The notes under the pieces were generated by a model, which was not told where the DNA came from, searched no databases, and saw only the letters and a program-made list of their open reading frames with translations. A stretch of 64,000 nt of DNA from Aeromonas dhakensis (lineage in GTDB: Bacteria > Pseudomonadota > Gammaproteobacteria > Enterobacterales > Aeromonadaceae): assembly GCF_000820305.1 (NCBI RefSeq), contig NZ_CDBH01000027.1, positions 1-64,000 on the forward strand, read 5' to 3'. The position numbers and the translations under genes are program-made. Of this stretch, positions 18,801 to 27,449 are shown in pieces. Positions within the stretch are counted from its first letter, which is position 1, and each line of letters begins with the position of its first letter.

Positions 18801-19068
18801 GGATCTGACGCGCTATCAGGCTGCCATGCAGCCCAGAACGCTGGAGACACAACGCGGACGTTGGGATGAGATGGTCTATACCCTGCCGCTGGGGATTGAT
18901 ACCAATTCGGCTATCAAAGTGGAGTTAGGGTATCTCGGGGGTATGATTCAGCGGCAATTTGTCTTCAAGGGCAGCAGTAGCAGTGGTGGCCCAGTCACAT
19001 TGAATAGCAGCAGCGGCGATCTGGGTACCATGCCCGCGTTGGTGGTCGGCAAGCAAGGGAATAAATAA
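15886..19068 (+). CDS. VasX-like T6SS membrane effector
   Basis: A 1,060-residue protein starts at ATG 15886, overlapping the adaptor gene. The N terminus (CPLKNKKIAIIPVRYALDE and LRQLRDGWLYVYDE) matches the VasX N-terminal toxin region (BTH_I2691 group). A long helical middle follows. The C-terminal third has several hydrophobic segments, near residues 680-705, 780-800, 820-880. It ends in a soluble beta-rich domain with a serine-rich stretch. VasX is a colicin-like pore former that acts at the inner membrane; the same is inferred here. The following gene encodes a membrane protein, as expected for its immunity. Pieces of this C terminus recur downstream (19918-20126 and 20979-21300). Confidence 0.85.
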   Translation: MSTPNQAAQCANTTDSKSPAGVCPLKNKKIAIIPVRYALDEPFSPPQKQPHPVPAGAGFVVPLKLKESGYALRQLRDGWLYVYDEKTKTFDEYEIKGSTFINQSKGSKGHLLYPASHTLSLAYSPQRWTGRIKHEMEKSGGLRTTWMRQVKLGSFASTMKAPHCGLPDVLDKVADLGMSNKGFVLSSTPLAKPAEEDKQGIKLLAHKPASSPTAYKAGIQDPKSAMVVALEDPLADLADLSMKVNQLLAKREALLGKDDATIKVNSHKLMMAEVTRNLARVRLDEKELPASIRGNVARTQAFEEALDDYLGDRYLADMESMTAEPGMVRFNSPMEKRADEKLKILREQYGFNPSQKQVSQWKERAAFQDEVNWSGLNAFIKQYQVPLNELELALTRAHEDLFNGVARLKADPLPFGLDNRTPKGQAYLQTLFAEAGPVLSLSCRTEERKKALEKLLGEKSRDNLLALAPYGFDAALHKGLSELTVDNAWLSTSSGDMTALFGRTADLETLLGDERFKQKSWFQTIEAVIEAMKVAGKSMAKGAHAQIMAAILPHAWKNSLAGNLRLVLLESLLGDQPLQVNRDYRMLHNRFQQKVWIIVKEMSAISSPPPGRSTTVKAINGQLKTLQQQLDTLIASEMPLLVKLKGDLYQQQARQYVGDYLASVRSGVNQRITAMNERIPNLATFGGLVALLNLWNLTVVIAGTAQNAQSIGRERANMQLGSAFAWTGNAIAALYQGAAWEKLKPLTTGGGKRALTAISIKAAIKEGEHAVWVKAFSLRMLAFAGLGAAAAGLEAWDATLASKDPLISEMERTLLVSKEYVLWGQTGIFGVQVLLTLVSRGAGGFAIGTVFAPWMVVGLFVLGIAYLVLTVLLNIFKRSDLEKWLLQSTWGKQPANWSAEDELARFESLVNKPGASLAVVRSPAQGWMDSGRPQWQLQLSLPTHLRGQTIGLKVIGQPIARAGQMVPVRSKEDLTRYQAAMQPRTLETQRGRWDEMVYTLPLGIDTNSAIKVELGYLGGMIQRQFVFKGSSSSGGPVTLNSSSGDLGTMPALVVGKQGNK

Positions 19069-19799
19069 TGGATAAGGTAAATGAGGTAGTTGAAGCGTGC
19101 GAGCAGGAGACCCCTTTTCATCTATTATCGCAGGAAGAACAACAGCGCATTCTCGATGCTAATCAGAAGAAAGTGCGTGAAGCCCCTACGCTACATGAGT
19201 GGAATATTAGGGTGGAAACACCTTTTGTTTGGCTAGTTATATCAATCCCAGTCGGTATTATGATGTCTATTGGTATGTGGCTGGTGTATAGCGATGATGA
19301 TGCTGGTTGGGCTCCTATTATCATGGGAGCAATAGTTGCGGCCTTTACTCGTTACTTATGGTTGGCAGATAAAAACTATCATTACCGGCTCACAACGGAA
19401 GGTGTTATCGTCACCTATCAGGATGCTATTCCAGAGGCTGCCTACACTATAGTGCGTGGCTTGGCTTGGCTTGGTGTGGTGGTTTGTGTGATGGCAGTGG
19501 CTGTATTGGGGCCATTAGCCTTGGTTGGTGCAGGCGGCATGGCGCTCTTTGCGGTGTTTTTCACTAACTTTAAGAGTGAAGTTTCAGTGCATGAAACCAT
19601 GTTTAGAAAAGACTGGCCCTACACGCTTTCTATTTCTAATAGGAAAAAGGCACTGAGATTTGAATCCACCCCCTTTAAAGTCGCATATAGCGACAATTTA
19701 TATTGTAAGTCTGAGGATTTTGAACGTGTTATTGAAATGATTAAAAATCAAATCAGGTGTGTCGATATAAAAAATATAAAAGGTCATCCAATGATTTGA
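19068..19799 (+). CDS. Membrane immunity protein for the VasX-like effector (copy 1)
   Basis: A 243-residue protein starts at ATG 19068, overlapping the effector stop in TAATG. It has a soluble N terminus (TPFHLLSQEEQQRILDANQK), then three to four hydrophobic segments (about residues 50-75, 83-103 and 125-160) and a soluble, AT-rich tail. Polytopic immunity proteins block pore-forming effectors such as VasX from the inside of the membrane. The partner role follows from coupling and topology; the family itself has no name I can assign. A shorter paralogue follows at 20126. Confidence 0.8.
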   Translation: MDKVNEVVEACEQETPFHLLSQEEQQRILDANQKKVREAPTLHEWNIRVETPFVWLVISIPVGIMMSIGMWLVYSDDDAGWAPIIMGAIVAAFTRYLWLADKNYHYRLTTEGVIVTYQDAIPEAAYTIVRGLAWLGVVVCVMAVAVLGPLALVGAGGMALFAVFFTNFKSEVSVHETMFRKDWPYTLSISNRKKALRFESTPFKVAYSDNLYCKSEDFERVIEMIKNQIRCVDIKNIKGHPMI

Positions 19800-19859
19800 T
19801 TCTAATGTCTCGACTGCCATTGAGAAATAACTGTTATTGCTATTCACTAGGAGGCCAGT

Positions 19860-20126
19860 TTGTTCGGTAGACAAGCTGGCTTACTATCCGGCGATCTTCT
19901 TGAGCCCCAGTACGGAAGTTTGGGTGGCATGGTCTATACCCTGTCGCTGGGGATTGATACCAATTTGGCTATCAAACTGGAGTTAGTTTATTTCGAGGGG
20001 ATGATTCTGCGGGAGTTTATTTTCAAGGGCAAAAGTAGCAGTGGCGGTCCTGCCACATTGAGTGGCAGCAGCGGCGAGCTGGACACCATGTCTGCGTTGG
20101 TAGTCGGCAATAGGGGGAATAAATAA
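19860..20126 (+). pseudogene. Partial duplicate of the effector C terminus
   Basis: From about 19918 the translation (GMVYTLSLGIDTNLAIKLEL, then REFIFKGKSSSGGP) closely repeats the last ~68 residues of the VasX-like effector (encoded 18865-19068). The first ~20 codons are unrelated and there is no good start. The fragment stops in the same TAATG overlap with the following immunity gene. It is the scar of a tandem duplication or of recombination that brought in a second effector tail with its immunity gene. Confidence 0.8.
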
Positions 20127-20776
20127 TGGACAAGGTGAACGAGGCAATCGAGGTGGGTGAGCAGGAAACCCCTTTCCATCTGCTGCCGCATGGGGAGCAA
20201 CAACGCATTATCGATACCAATCAAAAAAGGGTGCGTGAGGCTCCTACGTTACATGAGTGGAACATTAGAGTGAGAAACCCCCACACTTGGCTGATCATAT
20301 CAATACCAATAGGGATTTTGATCTTGATTGGGGCTTGGTTAGCGTCAGGTGATGATATGATATCTCTAGGTTGGGGATTTATTGTGATGGGCGGGGGGGT
20401 AGCCCTTTATTTTCGTTATTTGGTAATGGCGGATAAAGATTATCATTACCGACTTACCTCTGAAGGGCTTATTGCTATTTATCAGGATGCTATTCCTGAT
20501 GTCGCTTATAAAATGGTTCGAGGATTGGCTTGGTTAGGTGTACTTGTATGTGTTATGGCCGTGGCCGTATTAGGCCCGTTATCCTTGGTCGGTGCTGGTG
20601 GCATGGCTATTTTTGCAATTTTCTTCACTGATTTCAAAAAGGAAGAACATATAGAATATACATTGTTCAATAAAAATAAAACCAATGTAATTAAGGTTGT
20701 CAATAATGCTGCCTTCGTTCAATTCGAAACTATTCCATTTGGTTACTCAGGGTTTGCAAGTTTTTACTGCTATTAA
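20126..20776 (+). CDS. Second membrane immunity protein (copy 2)
   Basis: A 216-residue paralogue of the gene at 19068 starts at ATG 20126. The first ~180 residues align well (shared APTLHEWNIRV, DKDYHYRLTSEG and GLAWLGVLVCVMAVAVLGPL), with the same hydrophobic segments. The tail then diverges and ends about 25 residues early, after FASFYCY. It is visibly more AT-rich towards the 3' end. The intact frame suggests that it protects against a variant of the effector. It may act on the same effector or be an orphan kept against sister strains. Confidence 0.75.
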   Translation: MDKVNEAIEVGEQETPFHLLPHGEQQRIIDTNQKRVREAPTLHEWNIRVRNPHTWLIISIPIGILILIGAWLASGDDMISLGWGFIVMGGGVALYFRYLVMADKDYHYRLTSEGLIAIYQDAIPDVAYKMVRGLAWLGVLVCVMAVAVLGPLSLVGAGGMAIFAIFFTDFKKEEHIEYTLFNKNKTNVIKVVNNAAFVQFETIPFGYSGFASFYCY

Positions 20777-20978
20777 AACGAATTAAATAAAATATTGGCA
20801 TCTTTGTTGCCAATATTAAATTGCCAAGAATATAGAGAGTTCAAGACTATTCTTTCATTAAATAGAGCCCCTCACAGTTCTCTTGATGTAGGCGTACCAA
20901 GAAGGCTAGATGAGCTTGCCAAGTAATTTTAAAAAAGCTCTCGCTTGTTGATGTTTATTTAGGTTTGCCGTGCTGTTC

Positions 20979-21300
20979 AATATTTTAAAATACTCGTGGC
21001 TAGATAAATGGTTGCTGCAATCGACTTTGGGCAAGAAAAGGGAAAATTGACCAGTCAATGAAGGACTCTCGCGTTTGAGCAACTGGTGAATAAGCCTGGA
21101 GCAAGTCAAGCCTGACAGTTATATACCCAGTACCTCAGGGCTGGATGGACGCTAGGCCATGCCTAGTGGCTATCACTGCTATATTTTCCTACTCACTTTA
21201 AAGGGCACACAATAGGTTTGATTGCCATAGAGCAACCTTTGGTGCGAGTTGGTCAGGTGGAGCCGTATCGTTATCCTACCAAAAATATATGCTGACAGAG
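20979..21300 (+). pseudogene. Second decayed fragment of the effector gene
   Basis: This stretch is a mutated copy of effector bases ~18505-18810: AAATGGTTGCTGCAATC, CAGGGCTGGATGGAC and similar blocks recur in order. Stops and indels destroy the frame. It fills most of the gene-free stretch between the second immunity gene and alsR (20777-21375). It represents the part of the effector just upstream of the piece duplicated at 19918. Confidence 0.8.
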
Positions 21301-21375
21301 ACTCTGCACAGCCTTGTAACCAGCCCCTGTCTCTAAAGTCCCCCTCTTTATCATCAAGCTTTGCATGATGTTGAT

Positions 21376-22260
21376 TCAAGATTGGCGCGGGATCAGCCCA
21401 ATCAGATGCTGCAGGCTTTTCTGGCGGGGATGGCGGCGGGTGGCGAGGCTGATGCGGGTGGTGAGCGGCTCGGTGGCGATGGGGTGATAGCTGACGCCGT
21501 GGGGGTGCAGCTCGCTGACCGAGCGCGGGATGATGGCGACCCCGAAACCGGCCTGCACCATGCCGACGGTAGAGATCACCTGCGGACTCTGGCTGCCGAG
21601 GCGGGGGCTGAAGCCGGCCCGCTGACAGCGCTGGGTGATGGCGTCGTGCAGCCCGGGTCCGAGCTCGCGAGGGAACAGGATGAAGGGATCCTGTGCCAGC
21701 GCCTCGATGGGGATGGCGCCACTGCCGGCCAGCGGATGGTGCGGGGGCAGGGCGATCAGCATCTCCTCCTCATCGATCAGGTGGTGGGCCAGCGCCGAGC
21801 TGCTGCTGCAGGGCAGACGCAAGATGGCGGCATCCAGCTCCTCGCTCACCAGATCACGTACCAGATTGGGCATGCTGTTCTCGATGGGGTGCAGGCTGAC
21901 CTCCGGCCAGGCCTGGCGAAAATCGTGGATGAGTTGCAGCACGCTCGGGTGCAGCACGGTAGAGCCGGCAAAGCCGAGGCGCAGCGAACCCAGCTGGCCG
22001 CGAGCAATGCGCCTGGCCTTCTGCATGGCCTGCTCGGTCTGCGCCAATATCCCCTTGGCATCCTGATAGAGGCTCAGCCCCGCCTCGGTCAGCTCCACAC
22101 TGCGGGTCAGCCGGTGAAACAGCGGCGTGCCCACCTCCTGTTCGAATTTGCGGATCTGCTGGCTGAGCGGCGGCTGGGCCATGCCCAGCGCCTCGGCGGC
22201 GCGGGTAAAGCTCTGTTTGTCTGCCACGGCCACCAGGTAGCGCAGGTAACGGAATTCCAT
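21376..22260 (-). CDS. alsR: LysR-type regulator of acetoin genes
   Basis: A 294-residue LysR-family protein has an N-terminal winged helix-turn-helix (YLVAVADKQSFTRAAEALGM, then AQPPLSQQIRKFE) and a C-terminal co-inducer domain. It is divergent from budA, 109 bases away, the usual arrangement of AlsR/BudR regulators that switch on acetoin formation in response to acetate and low pH. The ATG at 22260 gives the normal family length. Assignment to AlsR/BudR rests on context plus subfamily-like sequence; the LysR class itself is certain. Confidence 0.85.
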   Translation of the reverse strand: MEFRYLRYLVAVADKQSFTRAAEALGMAQPPLSQQIRKFEQEVGTPLFHRLTRSVELTEAGLSLYQDAKGILAQTEQAMQKARRIARGQLGSLRLGFAGSTVLHPSVLQLIHDFRQAWPEVSLHPIENSMPNLVRDLVSEELDAAILRLPCSSSSALAHHLIDEEEMLIALPPHHPLAGSGAIPIEALAQDPFILFPRELGPGLHDAITQRCQRAGFSPRLGSQSPQVISTVGMVQAGFGVAIIPRSVSELHPHGVSYHPIATEPLTTRISLATRRHPRQKSLQHLIGLIPRQS

Positions 22261-22369
22261 ATCTGGTACGTCTCGAAGCTGATGGGTTTGGATATTGGTA
22301 TCAAACTGTGATCTTGGTCACTATTGAATCCTGATTTGCCAACCTAACAGGATTGGAGGTGAAATCCAA

Positions 22370-23149
22370 ATGGAAACCAATTCATCATGTGACTGCGCCA
22401 TCGAGATCAGCCAGCAGTTTGCTCGCTGGCAGGCTCGCCAGGGGGGCGGCGAGGTCTACCAGAGCTCCCTGATGAGCGCCCTGCTGGCGGGGGTTTACGA
22501 GGGGGAGACCACCATGGCCGACCTGCTGCGCCACGGTGACTTCGGCCTCGGGACCTTCAACCGGCTCGACGGCGAGCTGATTGCGTTCGAGCGCCAGATC
22601 CACCAGCTCAAGGCTGACGGCTCGGCCCGTCCGGCCCGCGCCGAACAGAAGACCCCGTTCGCGGTGATGACCCACTTTCGCCCCTGCCTGCAGCGCCGCT
22701 TCGATCACCCCCTGAGCCGCGAGGAGATCCATCAGTGGGTGGATCGGTTGGTGGGTACCGACAACGTCTTCGTCGCCTTTCGGCTCGACGGCCTGTTCGA
22801 ACAGGCGCAGGTGCGCACCGTCCCCTGTCAGAGTCCTCCCTACAAGCCCATGCTGGAGGCCATCGAGGCCCAGCCGCTGTTCTCGTTCAGCCAGCGGCGC
22901 GGCACCCTGGTCGGCTTTCGTTGCCCGCCCTTCGTGCAGGGGATCAACGTGGCTGGCTATCACGAGCACTTCATCACCGAGGATCGCCGGGGCGGCGGCC
23001 ACATCCTCGACTACGCCATGGGCCACGGCCAGCTGCAGCTGTCGGTGGTGCAACACCTCAACATCGAGCTGCCCCGCAATCCGGCCTTTCAGCAGGCCGA
23101 CCTCAATCCCGCCGATCTGGACCGCGCCATCCGCGCCGCCGAAGGCTGA
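22370..23149 (+). CDS. budA: Acetolactate decarboxylase
   Basis: A 259-residue protein starts at ATG 22370 with GGAGG upstream. It converts alpha-acetolactate to acetoin in the cytoplasm. The conserved metal-binding region is visible as GYHEHFITEDRRGGGHILDY, with three histidines in the pattern expected for the Zn site, and MTHFRP occurs earlier. Length is normal for the family. It is the first gene of a budA-budB operon (27 bases between genes) driven by the divergent LysR regulator. Together they divert pyruvate to neutral acetoin and limit acid build-up (Voges-Proskauer reaction). Confidence 0.95.
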   Translation: METNSSCDCAIEISQQFARWQARQGGGEVYQSSLMSALLAGVYEGETTMADLLRHGDFGLGTFNRLDGELIAFERQIHQLKADGSARPARAEQKTPFAVMTHFRPCLQRRFDHPLSREEIHQWVDRLVGTDNVFVAFRLDGLFEQAQVRTVPCQSPPYKPMLEAIEAQPLFSFSQRRGTLVGFRCPPFVQGINVAGYHEHFITEDRRGGGHILDYAMGHGQLQLSVVQHLNIELPRNPAFQQADLNPADLDRAIRAAEG

Positions 23150-23176
23150 GCTCTTCGCTTAACAAGGAGTGACATC

Positions 23177-24847
23177 ATGGAAAATCAACACTGGGCCTGT
23201 GGGGCCGAACTGGTGGTGCGCCATCTGGAGGCGCAGGGGGTCAAGCAGGTATTCGGCATTCCCGGGGCCAAGATCGACAGGGTATTCGATGCGCTGGAGG
23301 ACTCTCCCATCGAAACCATAGTGGTGCGTCACGAAGCGAATGCCGCCTTCATGGCCGCCGCGGTCGGCCGGCTGACCGGCAAGGCCGGGGTGGCGCTGGT
23401 GACCTCGGGGCCGGGCTGCGCCAACCTCATCACGGGTCTTGCCACCGCCACCTCGGAAGGGGATGCCATGGTGGCGCTGGGCGGAGCCGTGCGGCGGGCC
23501 GACGGCCTCAAGCTGACCCACCAGAGCCTGGATACCGTCAGCCTGTGCCGGCCGGTCACCAAGTTCAGCGCCCAGGTGGGCACCGGTTCAGCCCTCTCCG
23601 AGGTGATGGCCAACGCCTTTCGCTGCGCCGAGCTGGGGCGGCCCGGGGCGGCCTTCGTCAGCCTGCCGATGGACATCATCAACGAGCCGGCCGACGGCGC
23701 CATCCTGGTGCCGAGTGCCATCCCGGAGCCGGGAGCAGCCGATGAGAGCGGCATCGATCGGGCGCTGAGCCTGCTGGCGCGGGCTCGCAAGCCGGTGGTA
23801 TTGCTCGGCCTGCTGGCCAGCCGGCCGGAGAACTCTCTCGCGGTGCGCGCCTTCCTCGACAAGAGCAGGTTGCCGGTGACCGGCACCTATCAGGCGGCCG
23901 GGGTGGTGGATACCCACCATTTCGATGACTTCGCCGGACGGGTGGGACTGTTCAACAACCAGCCGGGGGACAAGCTGCTGCAGGATGCGGATCTGGTGAT
24001 TTGTATCGGCTACAGCCCCATCGAATACGATCCCGTGTTGTGGAACGGCACCGGTGAGCGCCAGCTGCTGCACATCGATGCGCTGCCGGCGGAGATCGAC
24101 AGCAGCTACTGCCCGGCGGTGGAGCTGGTGGGCTCCATCAGCGCCAACCTGGCGCGGCTGACCCGGATGCTGCATCAGCCGCTGGCGCGGGATCCGGCCA
24201 TTACTGCCCTGCTCGGCGAGATCCGCGCCCAGCGCCATCAACTCGCCGAACATGCCGGCCGGCTGGGGGGGACCCCCATCCATCCGCTGCGCATCGTCAA
24301 GGAGCTGCAGGACATCATCGGGCAGGACATGACCCTGTGCGTGGACATGGGCAGCTTCCACATCTGGATTGCCCGCTACCTCTACAGCTTCCGGGCCCGC
24401 CAGGTGCTCATCTCCAACGGTCAGCAGACCATGGGGGTGGCGCTGCCCTGGGCCATCGGGGCAGCCATGGTGCGCCCGGGAGAGAAGATCATCTCGGTGT
24501 CTGGCGACGGCAGCTTCATGCAGTCGAGCATGGAGCTGGAGACCGCGGTGCGGCTCAAGTCCAACATAGTGCACATCATCTGGGTCGATAACGGCTACAA
24601 CATGGTGGCGATGCAGGAGGAGAAAAAGTACAGCCGCAGCTCAGGGGTGAGTTTCGGCCCCATCAACTTCAAGGCCTATGCCGAGTCGTTCGGGGCGGCC
24701 GGCTTTGCCGTCACCTGCGCCGAGGATCTGCGGGCGACCCTGCGCGCCGCCATGGCGGTGAGCGGGCCGGCGGTGGTGGCCATCCCGGTGGATTACAGCG
24801 ACAACCACCTGCTGATGGAGCAGCTCAGGCCCGAAATGCTCAGTTGA
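23177..24847 (+). CDS. budB: Catabolic acetolactate synthase
   Basis: A 556-residue thiamine-diphosphate enzyme starts at ATG 23177 after AAGGAG. It joins two pyruvates to acetolactate. The catalytic glutamate lies in [14 protein letters not shown], and the ThDP/Mg motif runs from [15 protein letters not shown] to the asparagine in DNGYN. No FAD-type extension and no small regulatory subunit gene follow, which marks the catabolic AlsS/BudB form rather than the IlvB type. It is co-transcribed with budA. The operon ends in a 34-base palindrome. Confidence 0.95.
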   Translation: MENQHWACGAELVVRHLEAQGVKQVFGIPGAKIDRVFDALEDSPIETIVVRHEANAAFMAAAVGRLTGKAGVALVTSGPGCANLITGLATATSEGDAMVALGGAVRRADGLKLTHQSLDTVSLCRPVTKFSAQVGTGSALSEVMANAFRCAELGRPGAAFVSLPMDIINEPADGAILVPSAIPEPGAADESGIDRALSLLARARKPVVLLGLLASRPENSLAVRAFLDKSRLPVTGTYQAAGVVDTHHFDDFAGRVGLFNNQPGDKLLQDADLVICIGYSPIEYDPVLWNGTGERQLLHIDALPAEIDSSYCPAVELVGSISANLARLTRMLHQPLARDPAITALLGEIRAQRHQLAEHAGRLGGTPIHPLRIVKELQDIIGQDMTLCVDMGSFHIWIARYLYSFRARQVLISNGQQTMGVALPWAIGAAMVRPGEKIISVSGDGSFMQSSMELETAVRLKSNIVHIIWVDNGYNMVAMQEEKKYSRSSGVSFGPINFKAYAESFGAAGFAVTCAEDLRATLRAAMAVSGPAVVAIPVDYSDNHLLMEQLRPEMLS

Positions 24848-24890
24848 GCCGGAGCTTAACCGGCAGACTGCTTGCAGTTCGCCTCAAAGC

Positions 24891-24924
24891 AGAGCGCCCC
24901 TTGCCAATTGGCAAGGGGCGCTCT
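24891..24924. terminator. Perfect 34-base palindrome between budB and yajL
   Basis: Two 17-base arms (AGAGCGCCCCTTGCCAA and its exact complement) abut with no loop bases. It lies between convergent genes and could end transcription from both sides, although no long T-run follows on either strand. Confidence 0.6.
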
Positions 24925-24947
24925 GTCATTGCGAGAGGGCTATTTAC

Positions 24948-25526
24948 TCAGGGCATGGGTGAGGAGGGGGGCAGCACCATGGGGCCGGCCACCGCACCGG
25001 CAGCCTCGTCACCGCGCAGCACCCGCACCAGCTCGAGGGCGAACTCGATGGCGGTGCCCGGCCCCTGGCTGGTGATGAGGTGATGAGCCTCATCGGTCAC
25101 CACCCGCGCGTGACTGAGCTGCGCCGCGGGCAGGCGGGCCTGAAAGCCGGGATGGCAGGTGGCGCGGGCTTCCCCCAGCAGATCGTGGTGCAGCAGCACC
25201 ACGGCGGGGGCGGCGCAGATGGCTGCCCGCCAGCGCTGCGCTGCTGCCTGCGCCTTGAGCAGGGTGATGGCGCGCGGCGTATCGCGGATAACCTCGCTGC
25301 CGGGCAGGCCACCCGGCACCACTATGGCCTCGAACTCCTGATCCGCCAGCTCGTCGAGGTGGCAATCCGCCACCAGCTGTACCCCGCGGGAGGCCCTGAT
25401 CTGGCGCTGCCCGGCGGGGCAGCAGGAGGCCAGCACCACCTCGATGGCCCCGCGTACCAGGGTATCGACGATGGCGACCGTCTCGATCTCTTCTGACCCG
25501 GGGGCCACCAGTACCAGTACGCTCAT
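24948..25526 (-). CDS. yajL: DJ-1/PfpI family protein YajL
   Basis: A 192-residue DJ-1 superfamily protein. The nucleophilic elbow cysteine is in AAICAAPAVVL and the conserved acid in GSEEIETVAI. YajL in E. coli is a thiol-linked chaperone/deglycase for oxidative and carbonyl stress; its exact activity is debated. It follows panE by 33 bases on the same strand, matching the E. coli panE-yajL pairing. Start ATG 25526 gives normal length. Confidence 0.9.
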   Translation of the reverse strand: MSVLVLVAPGSEEIETVAIVDTLVRGAIEVVLASCCPAGQRQIRASRGVQLVADCHLDELADQEFEAIVVPGGLPGSEVIRDTPRAITLLKAQAAAQRWRAAICAAPAVVLLHHDLLGEARATCHPGFQARLPAAQLSHARVVTDEAHHLITSQGPGTAIEFALELVRVLRGDEAAGAVAGPMVLPPSSPMP

Positions 25527-25559
25527 CCGTTGCTCCTTGCGTTGGCGAGCCCGATGGGC

Positions 25560-26507
25560 TCACTGTTTCTCTTTGATGGCCTGATAGAGACCCTGATTGA
25601 CCGGCACCGCGATGCCGTGGCTGGCTGCCCGGGCCAGCAGGAAGCCGGTGATGGCCTCAATCTCGGTCTCGCGCCCCTGCTCCATGTCCTGATACATGGA
25701 AGAGTAATTGTCGGCGGTGAGCTCCACCACCGTCATGACCCGGCGCAGCAGCTCGTCGCTGCCGGTCGGCTGGCCTTCGGCCTGCATCACGTCCGCCACT
25801 TCCACGCAAATCTGCTGCAGGGCATCGGCAAAGCGCGGGCCGGCCAGCTCGCCATTCTTGAGCTTGTAGAGCGCGGTGAGCGGGTTGATGGCGCAGTTGA
25901 CCGCCAGCTTCTGCCACTGGCGCGCCTGGATCTGCTCATCCCAGCCGGCCTGGCCGAGGGCGGCCGCCAGCTCGTCCGCGAGAGCGGCATGGGCTCTGGC
26001 CGCCTCGTTGACCGGGCCGAGCCAGGTTTCGCCCTTGCCGGTGTGGCGGAACACGAAGTGGCCGCTCTGCATGGCGCCGTGGCTGGTGACGCCGGCGATG
26101 ACCGGATTGTGGGGGAACAGCGCGACCACCTGCTCGGCGATCCCCATGCCGTTGTGCAGCAGCACGATGGGCACGTCGGTCGCCAGCTGGCCCACCAGCG
26201 GGGTCAGCGCCTCGATGACCTGACCGGCCTTGGTCATCACCAGCAACCGCTGGATCTGACCCGGCTGGTCGACGAAGCCGCGCTCGATGTTGATGAGCTG
26301 GGTGTTGCCCTCCAGCGAGGTGAAGTCGATGCCGGGGTGCAGGGTGGCGCGGTGGCGCTCGCGCAGCAAGACGCGGGTGGACTGGCCGCTTTGAGTCAAC
26401 AGGGAGGCAAACACACCGCCCAGGGCGCCGCAGCCCAGCAGGGTCCATTGGGGGGAGGGGGTGTGTCGACTGTGTGTCAGGTTGTAATCGCGTGATCCGC
26501 TTGGCAT
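25560..26507 (-). CDS. panE: 2-dehydropantoate 2-reductase
   Basis: The protein (about 315 residues) reduces ketopantoate to pantoate with NADPH in pantothenate/CoA synthesis. The N-terminal dinucleotide motif is LLGCGALGG, the catalytic lysine is in WQKLAVNCAINPLT, and the C-terminal helical domain is complete. ATG 26507 is chosen; a TTG at 26519 is also possible. Either way the protein has ~20 residues before the Rossmann fold that E. coli PanE lacks, so the true start could be later at a rare codon. Operon with yajL. Confidence 0.92.
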   Translation of the reverse strand: MPSGSRDYNLTHSRHTPSPQWTLLGCGALGGVFASLLTQSGQSTRVLLRERHRATLHPGIDFTSLEGNTQLINIERGFVDQPGQIQRLLVMTKAGQVIEALTPLVGQLATDVPIVLLHNGMGIAEQVVALFPHNPVIAGVTSHGAMQSGHFVFRHTGKGETWLGPVNEAARAHAALADELAAALGQAGWDEQIQARQWQKLAVNCAINPLTALYKLKNGELAGPRFADALQQICVEVADVMQAEGQPTGSDELLRRVMTVVELTADNYSSMYQDMEQGRETEIEAITGFLLARAASHGIAVPVNQGLYQAIKEKQ

Positions 26508-26590
26508 GGAGAGACTCAATCAAGGTAGGGGCTGCATTCCAGTCAACCACCTGCCGGGGATAAGTGAAGATGTCGCCTGGCGGACACCTG

Positions 26591-26744
26591 GAACGGGTTC
26601 ATGATCTTGCTGCGAGGTCGTGATCAAGGCTTGTACGAGGCTTGCGCATGTGAAGCCGGAAGCCCATGTATTCATATACAAGCGGGCTCCTGCGCAGCGA
26701 TTTACCTTGCGGACGACCTCTCGCGACAGATACTGAACAGGTTC
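26591..26744. repeat. ~150-bp imperfect inverted repeat between panE and yajQ
   Basis: The gene-free stretch 26520-26864 contains ends that are imperfect inverted copies: GAACGGGTTCATGATCTTG (26591 on) against the complement of ATACTGAACAGGTTC (26730-26744). GCGAGGTCGT at 26613 pairs with ACGACCTCTCGC at 26713. The centre forms smaller hairpins (AGCCC with GGGCT around 26670-26688). The size and fold suggest a non-coding mobile repeat of MITE or REP type. The remainder should hold the yajQ promoter. Confidence 0.5.
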
Positions 26745-26864
26745 TAACGGGTCTCGCCATTCCTGTGCGCAGGGGATTCTAGCAGAGCAGTCCCATCGAA
26801 ATCAGCAAATTTGCCGTAATTCTGGTAGATTTGCCCCCCTATAGCGCAACATGAGGAGCCCACT

Positions 26865-27347
26865 ATGCCGTCATTCGATATTGTCTCTGAAGTCAAAATG
26901 AACGAGGTGTTGAACGCCGTCGACAACGCCAATCGTGAACTGGCGACCCGTTTCGATTTTCGTGGTGTTGAAGCCAGCTTCGAGTTGAACAAGGAAGAGG
27001 TCAAACTGGAGGCCGATGCCGATTTCCAGCTCAAGCAGATGGTCGAGATCCTGCGCGGTGCCCTGCTCAAGCGCAACATCGAGAACAGCTCCATGGACGT
27101 GGGTGACAGCGTTCACTCCGGCAAGCGCTTCCACCTGACCGTGAAGTTCAAGCAGGGGATCGACAAGGAAGTCGCCAAGAAGCTGGTGAAGCTGATCAAG
27201 GATTCCAAGATCAAGGTGCAGGCCGCCATTCAGGGCGACGAGGTGCGGGTCACCGGCAAGAAGCGCGACGATCTGCAGGAGACCATGGCCCTGGTGCGTG
27301 GCGCCGAGCTGGGTCAGCCGATGCAGTTCCAGAATTTCCGCGACTGA
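26865..27347 (+). CDS. yajQ: YajQ-family nucleotide-binding protein
   Basis: A 160-residue protein starts at ATG 26865 after GAGGAG. The opening [20 protein letters not shown] and the segment [19 protein letters not shown] are strongly conserved in the family, which has two ferredoxin-like folds. Relatives bind cyclic di-GMP, GTP/ATP or tRNA; in Xanthomonas a homologue is a c-di-GMP effector that works with a LysR partner. It ends at a strong bidirectional terminator shared with the convergent ompK. Confidence 0.93.
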   Translation: MPSFDIVSEVKMNEVLNAVDNANRELATRFDFRGVEASFELNKEEVKLEADADFQLKQMVEILRGALLKRNIENSSMDVGDSVHSGKRFHLTVKFKQGIDKEVAKKLVKLIKDSKIKVQAAIQGDEVRVTGKKRDDLQETMALVRGAELGQPMQFQNFRD

Positions 27348-27398
27348 TGGATGGCCGGGGAGGGCGTGGCTCTCCCTTTTAGCCGCCATCGAGCCATA

Positions 27399-27428
27399 AA
27401 AAAACCGGAGCAGCTGCTCCGGTTTTTT
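27399..27428. terminator. Bidirectional terminator between yajQ and ompK
   Basis: A perfect palindrome of AAAAAACCGGAGCAG and its complement gives a 9-bp GC stem flanked by A6 and T6, so it works on both strands for the convergent genes. Confidence 0.9.
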
Positions 27429-27449
27429 GTATCCCTGATACCCGTTCGA

